NCBI RefSeq assembly: GCF_039523415.1
Contig: NZ_BAAAFG010000005.1
Location: 62,001-126,000, forward strand
Direction of reading: 5' to 3'
Length of the DNA: 64,000 nucleotides
From: Gangjinia marincola
GTDB taxonomy: Bacteria > Bacteroidota > Bacteroidia > Flavobacteriales > Flavobacteriaceae
The notes under the pieces are model-generated. The model saw nothing but the letters and a program-made list of their open reading frames with translations, was not told the DNA's origin and did no database searches. Below are positions 8,170 to 16,879 of the stretch, one piece after another. The translations under genes were made by a program, and so were the position numbers. Numbering within the stretch: position 1 is the stretch's first letter; each line of letters begins with the position of its first letter.

Positions 8170-9457
8170 GATTTGGATAGGAGTTGTACTGTTCTATAAT
8201 TTACTAAGCGCTCAATCATACACAAGTTACTTTACAGGAGATACTGTAGATGCCTCTCCGCAACCCACCTTTGGAGTCTGCCTCATGGGCGGCGCTACCG
8301 AAAATGATGAAGCCATGGCCTGGTTCCTGGAGCGGGCGAATGGGGGAGATGTAGTGGTATTAAGAGCTAATGGAGGTGATGGGTACAATGACTACTTTTT
8401 TAATGATTTAGGCGTCACCATAAACTCTGTTGAAACATTGGTCATTAATGCGCTTGATGGTGCAACCGATCCTTACGTATTGCAGCAAATTTCTAATGCA
8501 GAAGCTATTTGGTTCGCTGGTGGGAATCAATACAATTACATCACCTATTTTAAAGACTCTATTGTAGAGGATATCTTGAACGAACACATCAATGTAAAAG
8601 GGGGAGTGATTGGGGGTACCAGTGCGGGGATGGCCATTATGGGATCGCATCTTTTTGACGCACAAAATGGCACGGCAACTTCTGCCGAAGTCCTCGCAGA
8701 TCCTTATGATGATAAAGTTTCTTTAAATACAGATTTTTTAGAAGTCCCATTCTTGGAAAATACGATTACAGATACGCATTACGATAGGCCTGATGCCGAT
8801 GACAGTCCGGAAAGAAAGGGAAGACATACCGGATTTATCGCCCGGTTTACCAAAGAAGACAACCAACGTTTTTTCGGTATCGCAGCAGAAGAATATACCG
8901 CTGTTTGCATTAATGAAGACGGAAGAGCATATGTCTATGGTAACTTTCCTGAGTTTGACGACTATGCTTATTTTATCCAACCAACCTGTTCGACCGATTT
9001 TGGGCCAGAAATTTGTGAACCAAATACTTCGCTAACATGGGATTTAAATACTGAAGCATTGCAAGTGTATAAAGTTCCCGGCACGACTGATGGAAATAAT
9101 TATTTTGATTTATTTGATAAGGAAACCGCTCAAGGCGGAAGCTGGGAAAAATGGTATGTTATTGATGGCGTATTAAATATTGAAGATACAACAAATCCCG
9201 GCTGTAATACGCTGAGTGTAAATTCAGCAGAAGCTAACTCCTATTCTGTTTCTCCAAATCCCTTTATAGATCAGCTTCGTATTAACACTAAAGAAAGTCT
9301 GGATTATACGTTGAGAGATGTACTGGGAAATAGTATAATGACCGGAAGATTAGTGCAATCTCAAGAATTAGCAACAGATAATTTAAGTAGCGGAGTATAT
9401 TTTCTAACTCTTCAGCAGGCCGGCACAACCAAGACGATTAAACTCTTAAAACAATAG
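8162..9457 (+). CDS. Exported cyanophycinase-like S51 peptidase with T9SS sorting domain
   Basis: A 431-residue exported protein. The signal peptide is MNKIWIGVVLFYNLLSAQS. The catalytic core has the S51 nucleophile elbow in GVIGGTSAGMAIMG (about 142-155), preceded by AIWFAGGNQYNYI. The C-terminal ~80 residues start SVSPNPFIDQLRI and end GVYFLTLQQAGTTKTIKLLKQ, a type A T9SS sorting domain, so it should be secreted or surface-attached. S51 cyanophycinases cleave cyanophycin (Arg-Asp polymer) to dipeptides; the actual substrate is unknown. Its stop is 1 bp from the stop of the convergent DUF5686 gene. Confidence 0.88.
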   Translation: MNKIWIGVVLFYNLLSAQSYTSYFTGDTVDASPQPTFGVCLMGGATENDEAMAWFLERANGGDVVVLRANGGDGYNDYFFNDLGVTINSVETLVINALDGATDPYVLQQISNAEAIWFAGGNQYNYITYFKDSIVEDILNEHINVKGGVIGGTSAGMAIMGSHLFDAQNGTATSAEVLADPYDDKVSLNTDFLEVPFLENTITDTHYDRPDADDSPERKGRHTGFIARFTKEDNQRFFGIAAEEYTAVCINEDGRAYVYGNFPEFDDYAYFIQPTCSTDFGPEICEPNTSLTWDLNTEALQVYKVPGTTDGNNYFDLFDKETAQGGSWEKWYVIDGVLNIEDTTNPGCNTLSVNSAEANSYSVSPNPFIDQLRINTKESLDYTLRDVLGNSIMTGRLVQSQELATDNLSSGVYFLTLQQAGTTKTIKLLKQ

Positions 9458-9458
9458 A

Positions 9459-11936
9459 CTATAAGTCTGGCACAAATTTTATACCGATGATGAAATTACT
9501 GCTTTTCCAGCCATCAAAGTAAGGCCAAAAATAATCAAGGCGTAAGAATCTAAATTTTCCAAATCCTATATTATCTAATCCTATGGAATACTCGCTGTAG
9601 GGTTTGTTATTTTCAGTATAAAGAACATGTGCACCACCAACCAGGCTTAGATTGAGACTGCTAACCCAGGGAATTTTGTTTAAGATATACCCTTTAAAAT
9701 CATGTTCAGTATGAAATTCAGCATAAGAGCCATTGGTACTTAGCTTATAGTAGGGTAATAAATTAAACTGATTGAGGTAATTGGGTGTGCGCCCTATACG
9801 TGTTTGATTTCCCCAAAAATGTTGAAAATCCACGTAAGCAATATCGTTCGCATTGATAAAGGTACCTGCCTTGAGGTGATATCCAAACCGTCCTTTATTT
9901 CGTATATCAAATTGTTGAATCAATCTACCATTAATTTGGCCAAAATTATAGTCACGTACTGAGGCTCCAATGCCGCCCTCATAGGTTAGTGTTAGTTGAG
10001 GAAACTTTTCTGAACTCACATTATATTTCCCATCTGGGTAGGAGTAGTATTTCTGGTCAAAATTAATCCGGGTTGAAAAGAATAACTTCGTAATCGTATG
10101 GGCTTCAAATGATGGAACACCTGGACTATTCCTGCGTAATGGATTATTAGAAGTATAGTTATTTGATGCACTGGGAAAAACAACAAAATCTGTTGTATTA
10201 AAGAGAGGAACTCGCTCTTCAAAGCTTACTCTACCACCTAGTCTCACACCATTTGCGATATCCCTAAAGAAGAGAGCCTCAACGTATTGTCTTCCGTAGA
10301 GCTTCAGGAAATTACTTTGAAAAAATAAGGTAGATACAGTATTTCCAAATTTAGTGATAGGATCGGTTTGGTTTATACTTTCTACTCGGCTTCCGCCAGA
10401 AATTCTTAAAAAGGGTTTAGAGAAATTATTGAATTTTATATCAATACCACCTTCCATTCTAAAGCGATCATCAGAAATGCCATAATTCAAATTACTGAAT
10501 AATCTCCAGTACTTACGACCTTGTTCTTCTTCTAAATCTTTAGTGAAATATAGTTCGGTAGATGAGTTGAACCCCTGCACTGTATTAAAACTTACAAATA
10601 AGGGGGAGGTAAAACCTGCTCTGATATTTCTTGAAGAGTTTTGCCAATCGTACCCAAAAAGGGGTGAGGTGATTTTGATTTTATTTTTTACGCCGTCAAT
10701 GGAATCAAGATAAGGTTTTGATTTTCTGATCGTTTGTAAGCTATCCTTTTGGAAATAATCCTCTTGTTCTTCTATCGTAAGAGGAACCGGTCGTTTCTTT
10801 GCCCAATACGTAGAATCCAGTTGATTGGCTTTGATATCAAACGATAAGATTTCTTGCGAAAAACTATTCTTATCAAAATCTGGGGTGAAATTATAATTTG
10901 TGTATACGGCGGTAAATCTACCATCCCCTTTTGTTTTTAAGAACGCCCAGCTAAAGTCAATTGCTTGCGAGGTTTTGACCCAAATACTATCCTGATCAGA
11001 AAAATTAAAACTCTGTTTAAACGATAGCTCTTCAATGATAGGTACCTGAATTGATTTTCCGGTAGTTTTTAATTCAACACCATAAATTTGCCAGGTATCT
11101 TCTACAATATAGATGGTTCCCTTAAATACTACATCATCGTCCCGCTTAGGGTTAACCTTAATTTTGTTAATTAGATTTCCACGCTCATCATAAAAAACTC
11201 CTTCCAGTTCATAAGTGTAATAGCTAAAAGCATTACCGGCAATAGGAGAAATGAGCTGCGCATTGATGTCGATCGTACTATTGTAAAACGAAAAATTTGC
11301 TTCTTGTGCGCTGTTAAAACTAACCCCATTATCATTACCGCTGATTTTTGAGGCTATAATACGTTCGTTGAACTTATCTGGGGCCTTGAATTTTATTTTC
11401 GAAACTGTTTCAGATAGATAAACGATTCCGCTTCGGGTAGAGTCGAGTCCACCACCCAGGTCGCCCAAATCCTGACCTAGGATTTTTTCAGGGGCATTTT
11501 TAATTCTCCAAAGTCCTCTGGAGTAAAAGTCTGCTGTATAAGCGTCAATTTTTTGTTTATTTTTTTTCCTGTCCGCAATAGCGCTTCTAATAATAGCATT
11601 AGCAGGATTATCCTCGCTATCTATTAAAACTGTTTGGAGAGTAGTACTTTCTGCCTTCAGGGTGATGTTTATATCTACGTTTTCACTAAGGTAGGAAACT
11701 TCTTTTTGTTGGGTTTGAAAACCCAGGTATTGAAACGTGATGGTGAATGTACCATTTGTAGGAAGTTCCAGTTCAAAATAACCGTTTTCGTTCGTGGTCG
11801 TTCCGCGGTATGAATCTTTTAGATAAACATTAACAAAAGGTAAGGGTTCATTATTTTTATCAGTTACTCTACCTGTAACTTGAGCATCAATAGTTATATA
11901 AAGAAATACAAAAAGAAAGAGGCACAATGCTCTCAT
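9459..11936 (-). CDS. DUF5686 / carboxypeptidase-regulatory-like outer-membrane protein
   Basis: An 825-residue exported protein. Signal peptide MRALCLFLFVFLYITIDAQ is followed by a carboxypeptidase D regulatory-like domain (about 20-105; VTGRVTDKNNEPLPFVNVYLKDSYRGTTTNENGYFEL), as in SusC-type receptors. The remainder is the DUF5686 region, rich in alternating aromatic beta strands and ending in an outer-membrane-barrel-like tail (FIIGIKFVPDL). It probably sits in the outer membrane. No TonB-dependent plug is seen. Function is unknown. Confidence 0.88.
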   Translation of the reverse strand: MRALCLFLFVFLYITIDAQVTGRVTDKNNEPLPFVNVYLKDSYRGTTTNENGYFELELPTNGTFTITFQYLGFQTQQKEVSYLSENVDINITLKAESTTLQTVLIDSEDNPANAIIRSAIADRKKNKQKIDAYTADFYSRGLWRIKNAPEKILGQDLGDLGGGLDSTRSGIVYLSETVSKIKFKAPDKFNERIIASKISGNDNGVSFNSAQEANFSFYNSTIDINAQLISPIAGNAFSYYTYELEGVFYDERGNLINKIKVNPKRDDDVVFKGTIYIVEDTWQIYGVELKTTGKSIQVPIIEELSFKQSFNFSDQDSIWVKTSQAIDFSWAFLKTKGDGRFTAVYTNYNFTPDFDKNSFSQEILSFDIKANQLDSTYWAKKRPVPLTIEEQEDYFQKDSLQTIRKSKPYLDSIDGVKNKIKITSPLFGYDWQNSSRNIRAGFTSPLFVSFNTVQGFNSSTELYFTKDLEEEQGRKYWRLFSNLNYGISDDRFRMEGGIDIKFNNFSKPFLRISGGSRVESINQTDPITKFGNTVSTLFFQSNFLKLYGRQYVEALFFRDIANGVRLGGRVSFEERVPLFNTTDFVVFPSASNNYTSNNPLRRNSPGVPSFEAHTITKLFFSTRINFDQKYYSYPDGKYNVSSEKFPQLTLTYEGGIGASVRDYNFGQINGRLIQQFDIRNKGRFGYHLKAGTFINANDIAYVDFQHFWGNQTRIGRTPNYLNQFNLLPYYKLSTNGSYAEFHTEHDFKGYILNKIPWVSSLNLSLVGGAHVLYTENNKPYSEYSIGLDNIGFGKFRFLRLDYFWPYFDGWKSSNFIIGIKFVPDL

Positions 11937-11960
11937 AGAATAATGCTGGTGTTTGGGTAG

Positions 11961-12422
11961 CTAACTACGATATGCTTTTTTTATTCGATCTAAGTTACGT
12001 TTATTATCCCGATCTTTTATCACCTCACGTTTATCAAATAGTTTTTTACCCTTAGCCAAAGCAATTTGCATCTTTGCCAAACCACGTTCATTAATGAATA
12101 ATTTGAGAGGAATAATGGTAAGCCCCGTTGCATTTACTTCTTTGTAAAGTTTCTTTAGTTCCTTTTTAGTGAGTAAAAGTTTTCTACTTTGCTTTGGGTT
12201 ATGATTAAAGTGCGTAGCGTGAGAATATTCTTGTACGGTCATATTGATTACGAATAATTCACCGTTTGAAAATTCGCAAAAGCTTTCGGTAATGCTTGCC
12301 TTTCCTGCTCTGATGGATTTTATTTCAGTTCCGGCTAGTTGAATCCCTGCGACATACTTCTCCAGCAGTTCGTATTCAAATTTCGCCTTTTTATTTAAAA
12401 TTTTTACAGTATTCTTACTCAT
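11961..12422 (-). CDS. smpB: SsrA-binding protein SmpB
   Basis: A 153-residue SmpB, which binds tmRNA and delivers it to stalled ribosomes. Signatures are NKKAKFEYELLEKYVAGIQLAGTEIKSIR, the core FVINMTVQEYSHATHFNHNPKQSRKLLL, and the basic tail GKKLFDKREVIKDRDNKRNLDRIKKAYRS. I use ATG 12422 (MSKNTVKI); a TTG three codons earlier also fits but lacks support. A TACATTTG box lies 6 nt before this ATG. Confidence 0.96.
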   Translation of the reverse strand: MSKNTVKILNKKAKFEYELLEKYVAGIQLAGTEIKSIRAGKASITESFCEFSNGELFVINMTVQEYSHATHFNHNPKQSRKLLLTKKELKKLYKEVNATGLTIIPLKLFINERGLAKMQIALAKGKKLFDKREVIKDRDNKRNLDRIKKAYRS

Positions 12423-12493
12423 GTAACGCAAATGTAAAATTAGTAATGAAAGCTTGTCCTATATTTAATTATATTTTAAAGTATTTTTGCGGG

Positions 12494-13264
12494 ATGAAAA
12501 AATCAACCTCAAATTTATTTGGTTCTGTCGTCCTGATTTTAATAGCATTAGTTTTTTCCTGTCGCAACACTCCTCAACAAAAATTAACAGCTCAAGAAAT
12601 AGTAGATAAAGCGATCTATAAAGCCTGTGGTGATTCCTGCGGAAAGGCAGTCGTATCATTTAGCTTTAGAGGAAATCGTTACAAGCATACCCGCAATGAA
12701 GGAATTTATGAACTTGATCGTATAACCGAAGATTCTGTAGTTACAAGAGATATTTTATCCAATAACGGATTCAAGCGTTTGATCAACGGAAAAGAGATCA
12801 TGGTGCCAGATTCTTTACGGCAAAATTACGCAGACGCGGTGAACTCAGTTCATTATTTTGTTCGAATTCCTTATGGATTAAATGCCAACGCGGTGAATAA
12901 AAAATTGGCAGGAGAAGCCCAAATAAACGGGAAGTCATATTACGAGATAAGTGTCACCTTTGATGAAAAAGGCGGCGGAACTGATTTTCATGATAAGTTT
13001 ATATATTGGATTGAAAAAAATGAATTCACAGTAGATTATCTGGCATATTCATTTGATGTAAACGACGGCGGAATACGTTTTAGAGAAGCCTATAATCCAA
13101 GAATCATTAAAGGGTTTAGATTTGTGGACTATCACAATCTCAAACCTAAAGACAAAACCACACCTCTAACAGACTTAGATAGCCTATTTAGTGCAGGTGA
13201 ATTGGTAAAAGTGAGCGATATAGAGGCCAATAATATAGAAGTTGAACTTTGTACTACTTGTTAG
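12494..13264 (+). CDS. Lipoprotein, probable DUF6503 family
   Basis: A 256-residue lipoprotein from ATG 12494 (MKKSTSNLFG). The signal peptide ends in a lipobox, LVFSC, with lipidated Cys near residue 23. The mature part reads AQEIVDKAIYKACGDSCGKAVVSFSFRGNRYKHTRNEGIYELDR, which resembles the DUF6503 family of Bacteroidota. Function is unknown; it is likely periplasmic and membrane-anchored. An upstream in-frame ATG at 12446 would place 16 residues before the signal peptide and is rejected. A strong terminator follows at 13291. Confidence 0.78.
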   Translation: MKKSTSNLFGSVVLILIALVFSCRNTPQQKLTAQEIVDKAIYKACGDSCGKAVVSFSFRGNRYKHTRNEGIYELDRITEDSVVTRDILSNNGFKRLINGKEIMVPDSLRQNYADAVNSVHYFVRIPYGLNANAVNKKLAGEAQINGKSYYEISVTFDEKGGGTDFHDKFIYWIEKNEFTVDYLAYSFDVNDGGIRFREAYNPRIIKGFRFVDYHNLKPKDKTTPLTDLDSLFSAGELVKVSDIEANNIEVELCTTC

Positions 13265-13290
13265 CATCATTGCTCAAAAAATGGTACAAC

Positions 13291-13321
13291 AAAAAACCTC
13301 CGCATCAAGCGGAGGTTTTTT
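13291..13321. terminator. Bidirectional intrinsic terminator
   Basis: A perfect 13-bp stem (AAAAAACCTCCGC / GCGGAGGTTTTTT) with a 5-nt loop ATCAA. The U-run on each strand lets it stop transcription from the lipoprotein gene on the left and from the gapped minus-strand gene on the right. Confidence 0.92.
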
Positions 13322-13373
13322 AATCCCAATTCCTATGTATAGGTTAAGTCCACGTGCCTATCGGCGTCATTTC

Positions 13374-13880
13374 TTACAAGCAGTTTCCATCTTGAAACAC
13401 TGCACAGATTTTAGCTAATGTATTATCTTGGGGAGAACATTCTTTAGCAGGTAAGAACTTACTGCTCGCACCTCTTGTGGTACAGAATTGGGTATTATCG
13501 TTGATAGTTATGTTAGAGAAGTCGATGTAGGTATAGGTTTGGTTTACATAATCCTGCTCATCAATCTTAAGCATAAAGGTAGTAGGAGTATCATTTTTAA
13601 ATCCCTCTACTAAGTAAAAGAATGAATTATCATCATAATCTTTATAGGCAGATACAGAGGCTACCTCAGAGATGATGGGAGAGAAGTTTGNNNNNNNNNN
13701 NNNNNNNNNNNNNNNNNNNNNNNNNNNNNNNNNNNNNNNNNNNNNNNNNNNNNNNNNNNNNNNNNNNNNNNNNNNNNNNNNNNNNNNNNNNNNNNNNNNN
13801 NNNNNNNNNNNNNNNNNNNNNNNNNNNNNNNNNNNNNNNNNNNNNNNNNNNNAAGCGGAGGTGTAAACAAACTTTTTCAT
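13374..13880 (-). CDS. Small secreted protein interrupted by an assembly gap
   Basis: The N-terminus (MKKFVYTSA) and about 105 C-terminal residues can be read, with 162 N between them (13691-13852). The C-terminal part has about four cysteines (FCTTRGASSKFLPAKEC, KICAVFQDGNCL) and a beta-rich character, compatible with an exported Cys-containing protein. The gap is a multiple of three, so the frame stays open, but its true length is unknown. No family is recognised. The gene is preceded on its own strand by GTCG-containing motifs. Confidence 0.6.
   Translation of the reverse strand: MKKFVYTSAXXXXXXXXXXXXXXXXXXXXXXXXXXXXXXXXXXXXXXXXXXXXXXXXXXXXXXXNFSPIISEVASVSAYKDYDDNSFFYLVEGFKNDTPTTFMLKIDEQDYVNQTYTYIDFSNITINDNTQFCTTRGASSKFLPAKECSPQDNTLAKICAVFQDGNCL
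13691..13852. other. Assembly gap (162 N)
   Basis: A run of unknown bases within the small secreted-protein gene. It may mark a scaffold join or a region that failed to assemble. Confidence 0.99.
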
Positions 13881-14178
13881 AATAGTAGGATTTTGGTATT
13901 GTTATTTCGTATTGACAAGACAAACATACGACATAGAACACATGTGAACGACAAAATGCATATATATTTAACAATAAATTAACAAATAGAATGATCAAGC
14001 GGGGTTATAGATGATCATAAATCGCGCTAAAATAGTTTTATAACTATCATGATATCAGTATTATAATTACTAAATAAACAGTTAAACGAGTTGATGAATG
14101 TATTTCTTTGACGAAAATGCATTTTGTCGGTGAAAGTTCGTCTTGTCGGTAAATGACACAGAAGTTGAAGAAAACTTC
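13881..14178. promoter_or_regulatory. Intergenic region with a pair of inverted ATGCATTTTGTCG motifs
   Basis: No gene is seen in these 298 bp. A 13-bp sequence, ATGCATTTTGTCG, occurs on the minus strand at 13949-13961 and on the plus strand at 14117-14129. Each is followed on its own strand by further TTGTC or GTCG words (plus strand TTGTCGG at 14124 and 14143). The minus copy sits about 70 bp upstream of the gapped gene. Its spacing and direct-repeat flavour suggest regulator binding, possibly LytTR-type; this is inference. A weak hairpin, GAAGTT/AACTTC, lies at 14161-14178. Confidence 0.4.
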
Positions 14179-14592
14179 TTACTGGTCTATAAAAAGAGAT
14201 TTTAATTCTGGTGTTGGGATCATACAACTGTCTTTTTTGCCGAACCACTTATAGCGGTAATTGGCAATAAAGTCATACACTCCATTACGAATAAACTTAG
14301 GAAATATCATAAAGCCATATAGTGCGGGATAGCCCCCTTTGAGGTATTTTGAAATTCGTAGCGCCGCAGATGATTTTACATAGACTTTTCCTACATCGAT
14401 CAATATGATCGAATCGGTTTCCTTAGGACTAATGTGGTATTTATCCAGTAAAAAAACGCCGATATCACTTTGTAAAGCCGCGTATCGAAATACCTTGTTT
14501 TTATCCCTACGTATGATAAAAGTTACAGCACTATTACAAAGATTACAAACTCCGTCAAATAGTATGATCTTTTTATCTTTTGGATATTCCAT
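14179..14592 (-). CDS. DCC family thiol-disulfide oxidoreductase-like protein (DUF393)
   Basis: A 137-residue protein beginning MEYPKDKKIILFDGVCNLCNSAVTFIIRRD. The DGVCNLC motif defines the DCC (DxxCxxC) family, whose members have a thioredoxin-like fold and are predicted redox proteins. The rest (YAALQSDIG, SAALRISKYL, YDFIANYRYKWFGKK) is typical. I take ATG 14592; a TTG two codons earlier is possible. It lies 7 bp downstream of mutS2 on the same strand. Confidence 0.9.
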   Translation of the reverse strand: MEYPKDKKIILFDGVCNLCNSAVTFIIRRDKNKVFRYAALQSDIGVFLLDKYHISPKETDSIILIDVGKVYVKSSAALRISKYLKGGYPALYGFMIFPKFIRNGVYDFIANYRYKWFGKKDSCMIPTPELKSLFIDQ

Positions 14593-14599
14593 TTGCAAA

Positions 14600-16774
14600 T
14601 TATCCTTTTTTTCGTTCCACTAACTCTAATAAATCTAAGCTTACATTTGTGGTAAAGATACCATAATTCACGGTAGCCTTTCCTTTCTCTATGTCGTCAA
14701 TACTACCTACTGCCTTACCGTCAAACATGCGAACTTTGTCCCCAAGCTCTAAAACAGGTTTTGGTTTAGCCGCTTCTTTTGTCTCTTCCGTTTTTTTTGC
14801 CGCTTTTTTCTTTACTCTTATTTTCTCAATCTTTTGCTTAGCTTCATTTGCGACCTGCTTTTTATGGGCGTCTTCTTTCTTTTTTTCTTTTACATTTTGT
14901 TTTTTACGTTTCGCATTTTCTACTTGTACGATTTTAAAAAGCTCATCCATAAGCGGTCGCTTCTTCTTGTTTTGAGCATAACGATCACTAAGTGTATCCA
15001 ACTTTTGTCCTAAGTAAATTAAACGCTGGTTGGTATCATACAACTCTTGATAGTTTTCTAGCTTACGCTGAATTTTAGCATTAGTCTCATCAAATTGATC
15101 CACCTTCTTTTCTAATTCCTGTTCCTTCTTTTGAATCGAAGAAACCTTTTTTGTAAGCTTGCTGCGTTCCTTTTGAAGGTTAGCAATACTTTTATCAAAC
15201 CGAATTTTTCCGCGTTCTACCTTCTTTTTTGCTCTGTTTATAAGCGAATAAGGGATGCCGTTTTTTTGAGCGACTTCAAACGTGAACGAACTTCCGGCTT
15301 CACCGTAATGAAGTTTGAATAAAGGCTGAAGTGTTTTAGCATCAAACATCATATTGGCATTTACGATCTCTGGCGTGCTTGCTGCCATTGCTTTTAGATT
15401 TGCGTAATGCGTTGTAATCACTCCAAAGGATTCGCGCTCATGAAACACTTCTAAAAAAACTTCGGCCAGCGCACCACCTAATTCAGGATCTGTTCCTGTT
15501 CCAAATTCATCAATCAGAAATAAGGTATTTTCATTGCACTTCCGCAGGAAGTAATTCATGTTTTTCAATCGATAACTATAAGTGCTCAATTGATTTTCAA
15601 TACTTTGGTTATCACCAATATCTGTGAGAATGAGCTCAAAAAGTGACATACGCGTGTATTCGTGCACGGGTAACAGGATCCCACTTTGCAGCATGATTTG
15701 CAACAAGCCTATGGTTTTTAACGTTATACTTTTACCACCTGCATTGGGTCCTGAAATGACGATGATTCGACCTTCCTGTGATAATCGTATATCCTGGGGA
15801 TAGGTTTTTTCGTCTTTAGCTTTGTTGTTGAGCAAAAGCAATGGATGATACGCATCCTTAAGTTCCAGTTCTTTTTCTTCTACTATTTTAGGGAGTACCC
15901 CATCGTATTGTTGGGCATACTTGGTCTTGGCCGCGATCATATCAATATCACTAAGAAGCTGTTGGTATTCCACCAGTAGCTCTCTGTACGGCCGAATGGT
16001 TTCAGTCAGCATAAAGAGAATACGTTTGATTTCTTCGCTTTCTTCAAATAATAAATTATTTAATTCACGATAGGACTGGGCTGTAGTTTCTGGCTGAATG
16101 TAAACAATACTACCTGTTTTAGAACTACCCATGATGGACCCCTTTACTTTTCTCCTGTGCATGGAGCTTACCGCAAGCACGCGTACATTATCAACAACAC
16201 TTTCTCTAATTTCATCCAGATATCCATAACCATTATAGGTGGTGAGCGCTTTACCAAAACTACTGTTGATTTTTCCTTTAACTCGATTGATGGATCTTCG
16301 GGTTTGTTCTAAAAGTGGAGAAGCGTCATCCTTGATCTCACCAAAATGGTCAATGACTCTATCTACGGCTTCTGTAATTTCTTTAGAAAACACAACTTTT
16401 TGTACGGTTCGATGAAGGGTAGGATATAATTCGTGTTGTTTTTTAAAGAAGGATAGGTGATCATTTACGGTTACTTGAAGTGCGCCTATGCGTCTTATTC
16501 CACCTACCTCTAACTGGCTGTCTTCTATATTGAGCAATTTGATTTCGTGGGATACGTCATCAAAACCATGATTAGGAATGCGCTTATCCTGCATAAAAGA
16601 ATCTGTATATTCTTTAGTTTGACGTAATCCAAATTTAACTGCGTTAGCAGAGGTGTAGGGAGTAAAATTTAACGCCTTTTCTTTTCCTAATGCTGTGGTG
16701 CAAAATTCACTTATTTGGGCTAGTACGGTGGGATATTCTAAATCGGTAAGTGTTTTCGAATGAATTTTAATCAT
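14600..16774 (-). CDS. mutS2: MutS2-type DNA/ribosome ATPase lacking the Smr domain
   Basis: A 724-residue MutS2 from ATG 16774 (MIKIHSKTLTDLEYP). Domains are the N-terminal core and lever (to about 300), the MutS V ATPase with Walker A GPNAGGKS, the LTDIGDNQSIENQLSTYS segment and Walker B LFLIDEFGTGTDPE, then a long Lys/Glu-rich coiled coil and a KOW-like tail (LELGDKVRMFDGKAVGSI). Bacillus MutS2 ends in an Smr nuclease domain; here the protein ends at ELVERKKG and has none. MutS2 suppresses recombination or rescues collided ribosomes in other bacteria. An in-frame extension to 16921 lacks family similarity and is rejected. Confidence 0.93.
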   Translation of the reverse strand: MIKIHSKTLTDLEYPTVLAQISEFCTTALGKEKALNFTPYTSANAVKFGLRQTKEYTDSFMQDKRIPNHGFDDVSHEIKLLNIEDSQLEVGGIRRIGALQVTVNDHLSFFKKQHELYPTLHRTVQKVVFSKEITEAVDRVIDHFGEIKDDASPLLEQTRRSINRVKGKINSSFGKALTTYNGYGYLDEIRESVVDNVRVLAVSSMHRRKVKGSIMGSSKTGSIVYIQPETTAQSYRELNNLLFEESEEIKRILFMLTETIRPYRELLVEYQQLLSDIDMIAAKTKYAQQYDGVLPKIVEEKELELKDAYHPLLLLNNKAKDEKTYPQDIRLSQEGRIIVISGPNAGGKSITLKTIGLLQIMLQSGILLPVHEYTRMSLFELILTDIGDNQSIENQLSTYSYRLKNMNYFLRKCNENTLFLIDEFGTGTDPELGGALAEVFLEVFHERESFGVITTHYANLKAMAASTPEIVNANMMFDAKTLQPLFKLHYGEAGSSFTFEVAQKNGIPYSLINRAKKKVERGKIRFDKSIANLQKERSKLTKKVSSIQKKEQELEKKVDQFDETNAKIQRKLENYQELYDTNQRLIYLGQKLDTLSDRYAQNKKKRPLMDELFKIVQVENAKRKKQNVKEKKKEDAHKKQVANEAKQKIEKIRVKKKAAKKTEETKEAAKPKPVLELGDKVRMFDGKAVGSIDDIEKGKATVNYGIFTTNVSLDLLELVERKKG

Positions 16775-16846
16775 AGTTTGAGTCCTGTGGACGGATGCAG
16801 ACGTTAATTGTGTTACAAAACAACAAACTATCCTGCCGGGCTTCTT

Positions 16847-16854
16847 TATTTTTG
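16847..16854 (+). promoter_or_regulatory. Putative -7 box for ung
   Basis: TATTTTTG matches the Bacteroidota -7 consensus TAnnTTTG and lies 25 bp before the ung ATG, giving a short leader. No clear TTTG -33 box is seen at the expected spacing, so this is tentative. Confidence 0.35.
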
Positions 16855-16879
16855 ATACAAATTTAACGATAAAATACCT

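Noticed and set aside
13661..13998. Open frames running through the N gap other than the MKKFVYTSA gene
   Set aside because: They exist only because N codons are not stops.
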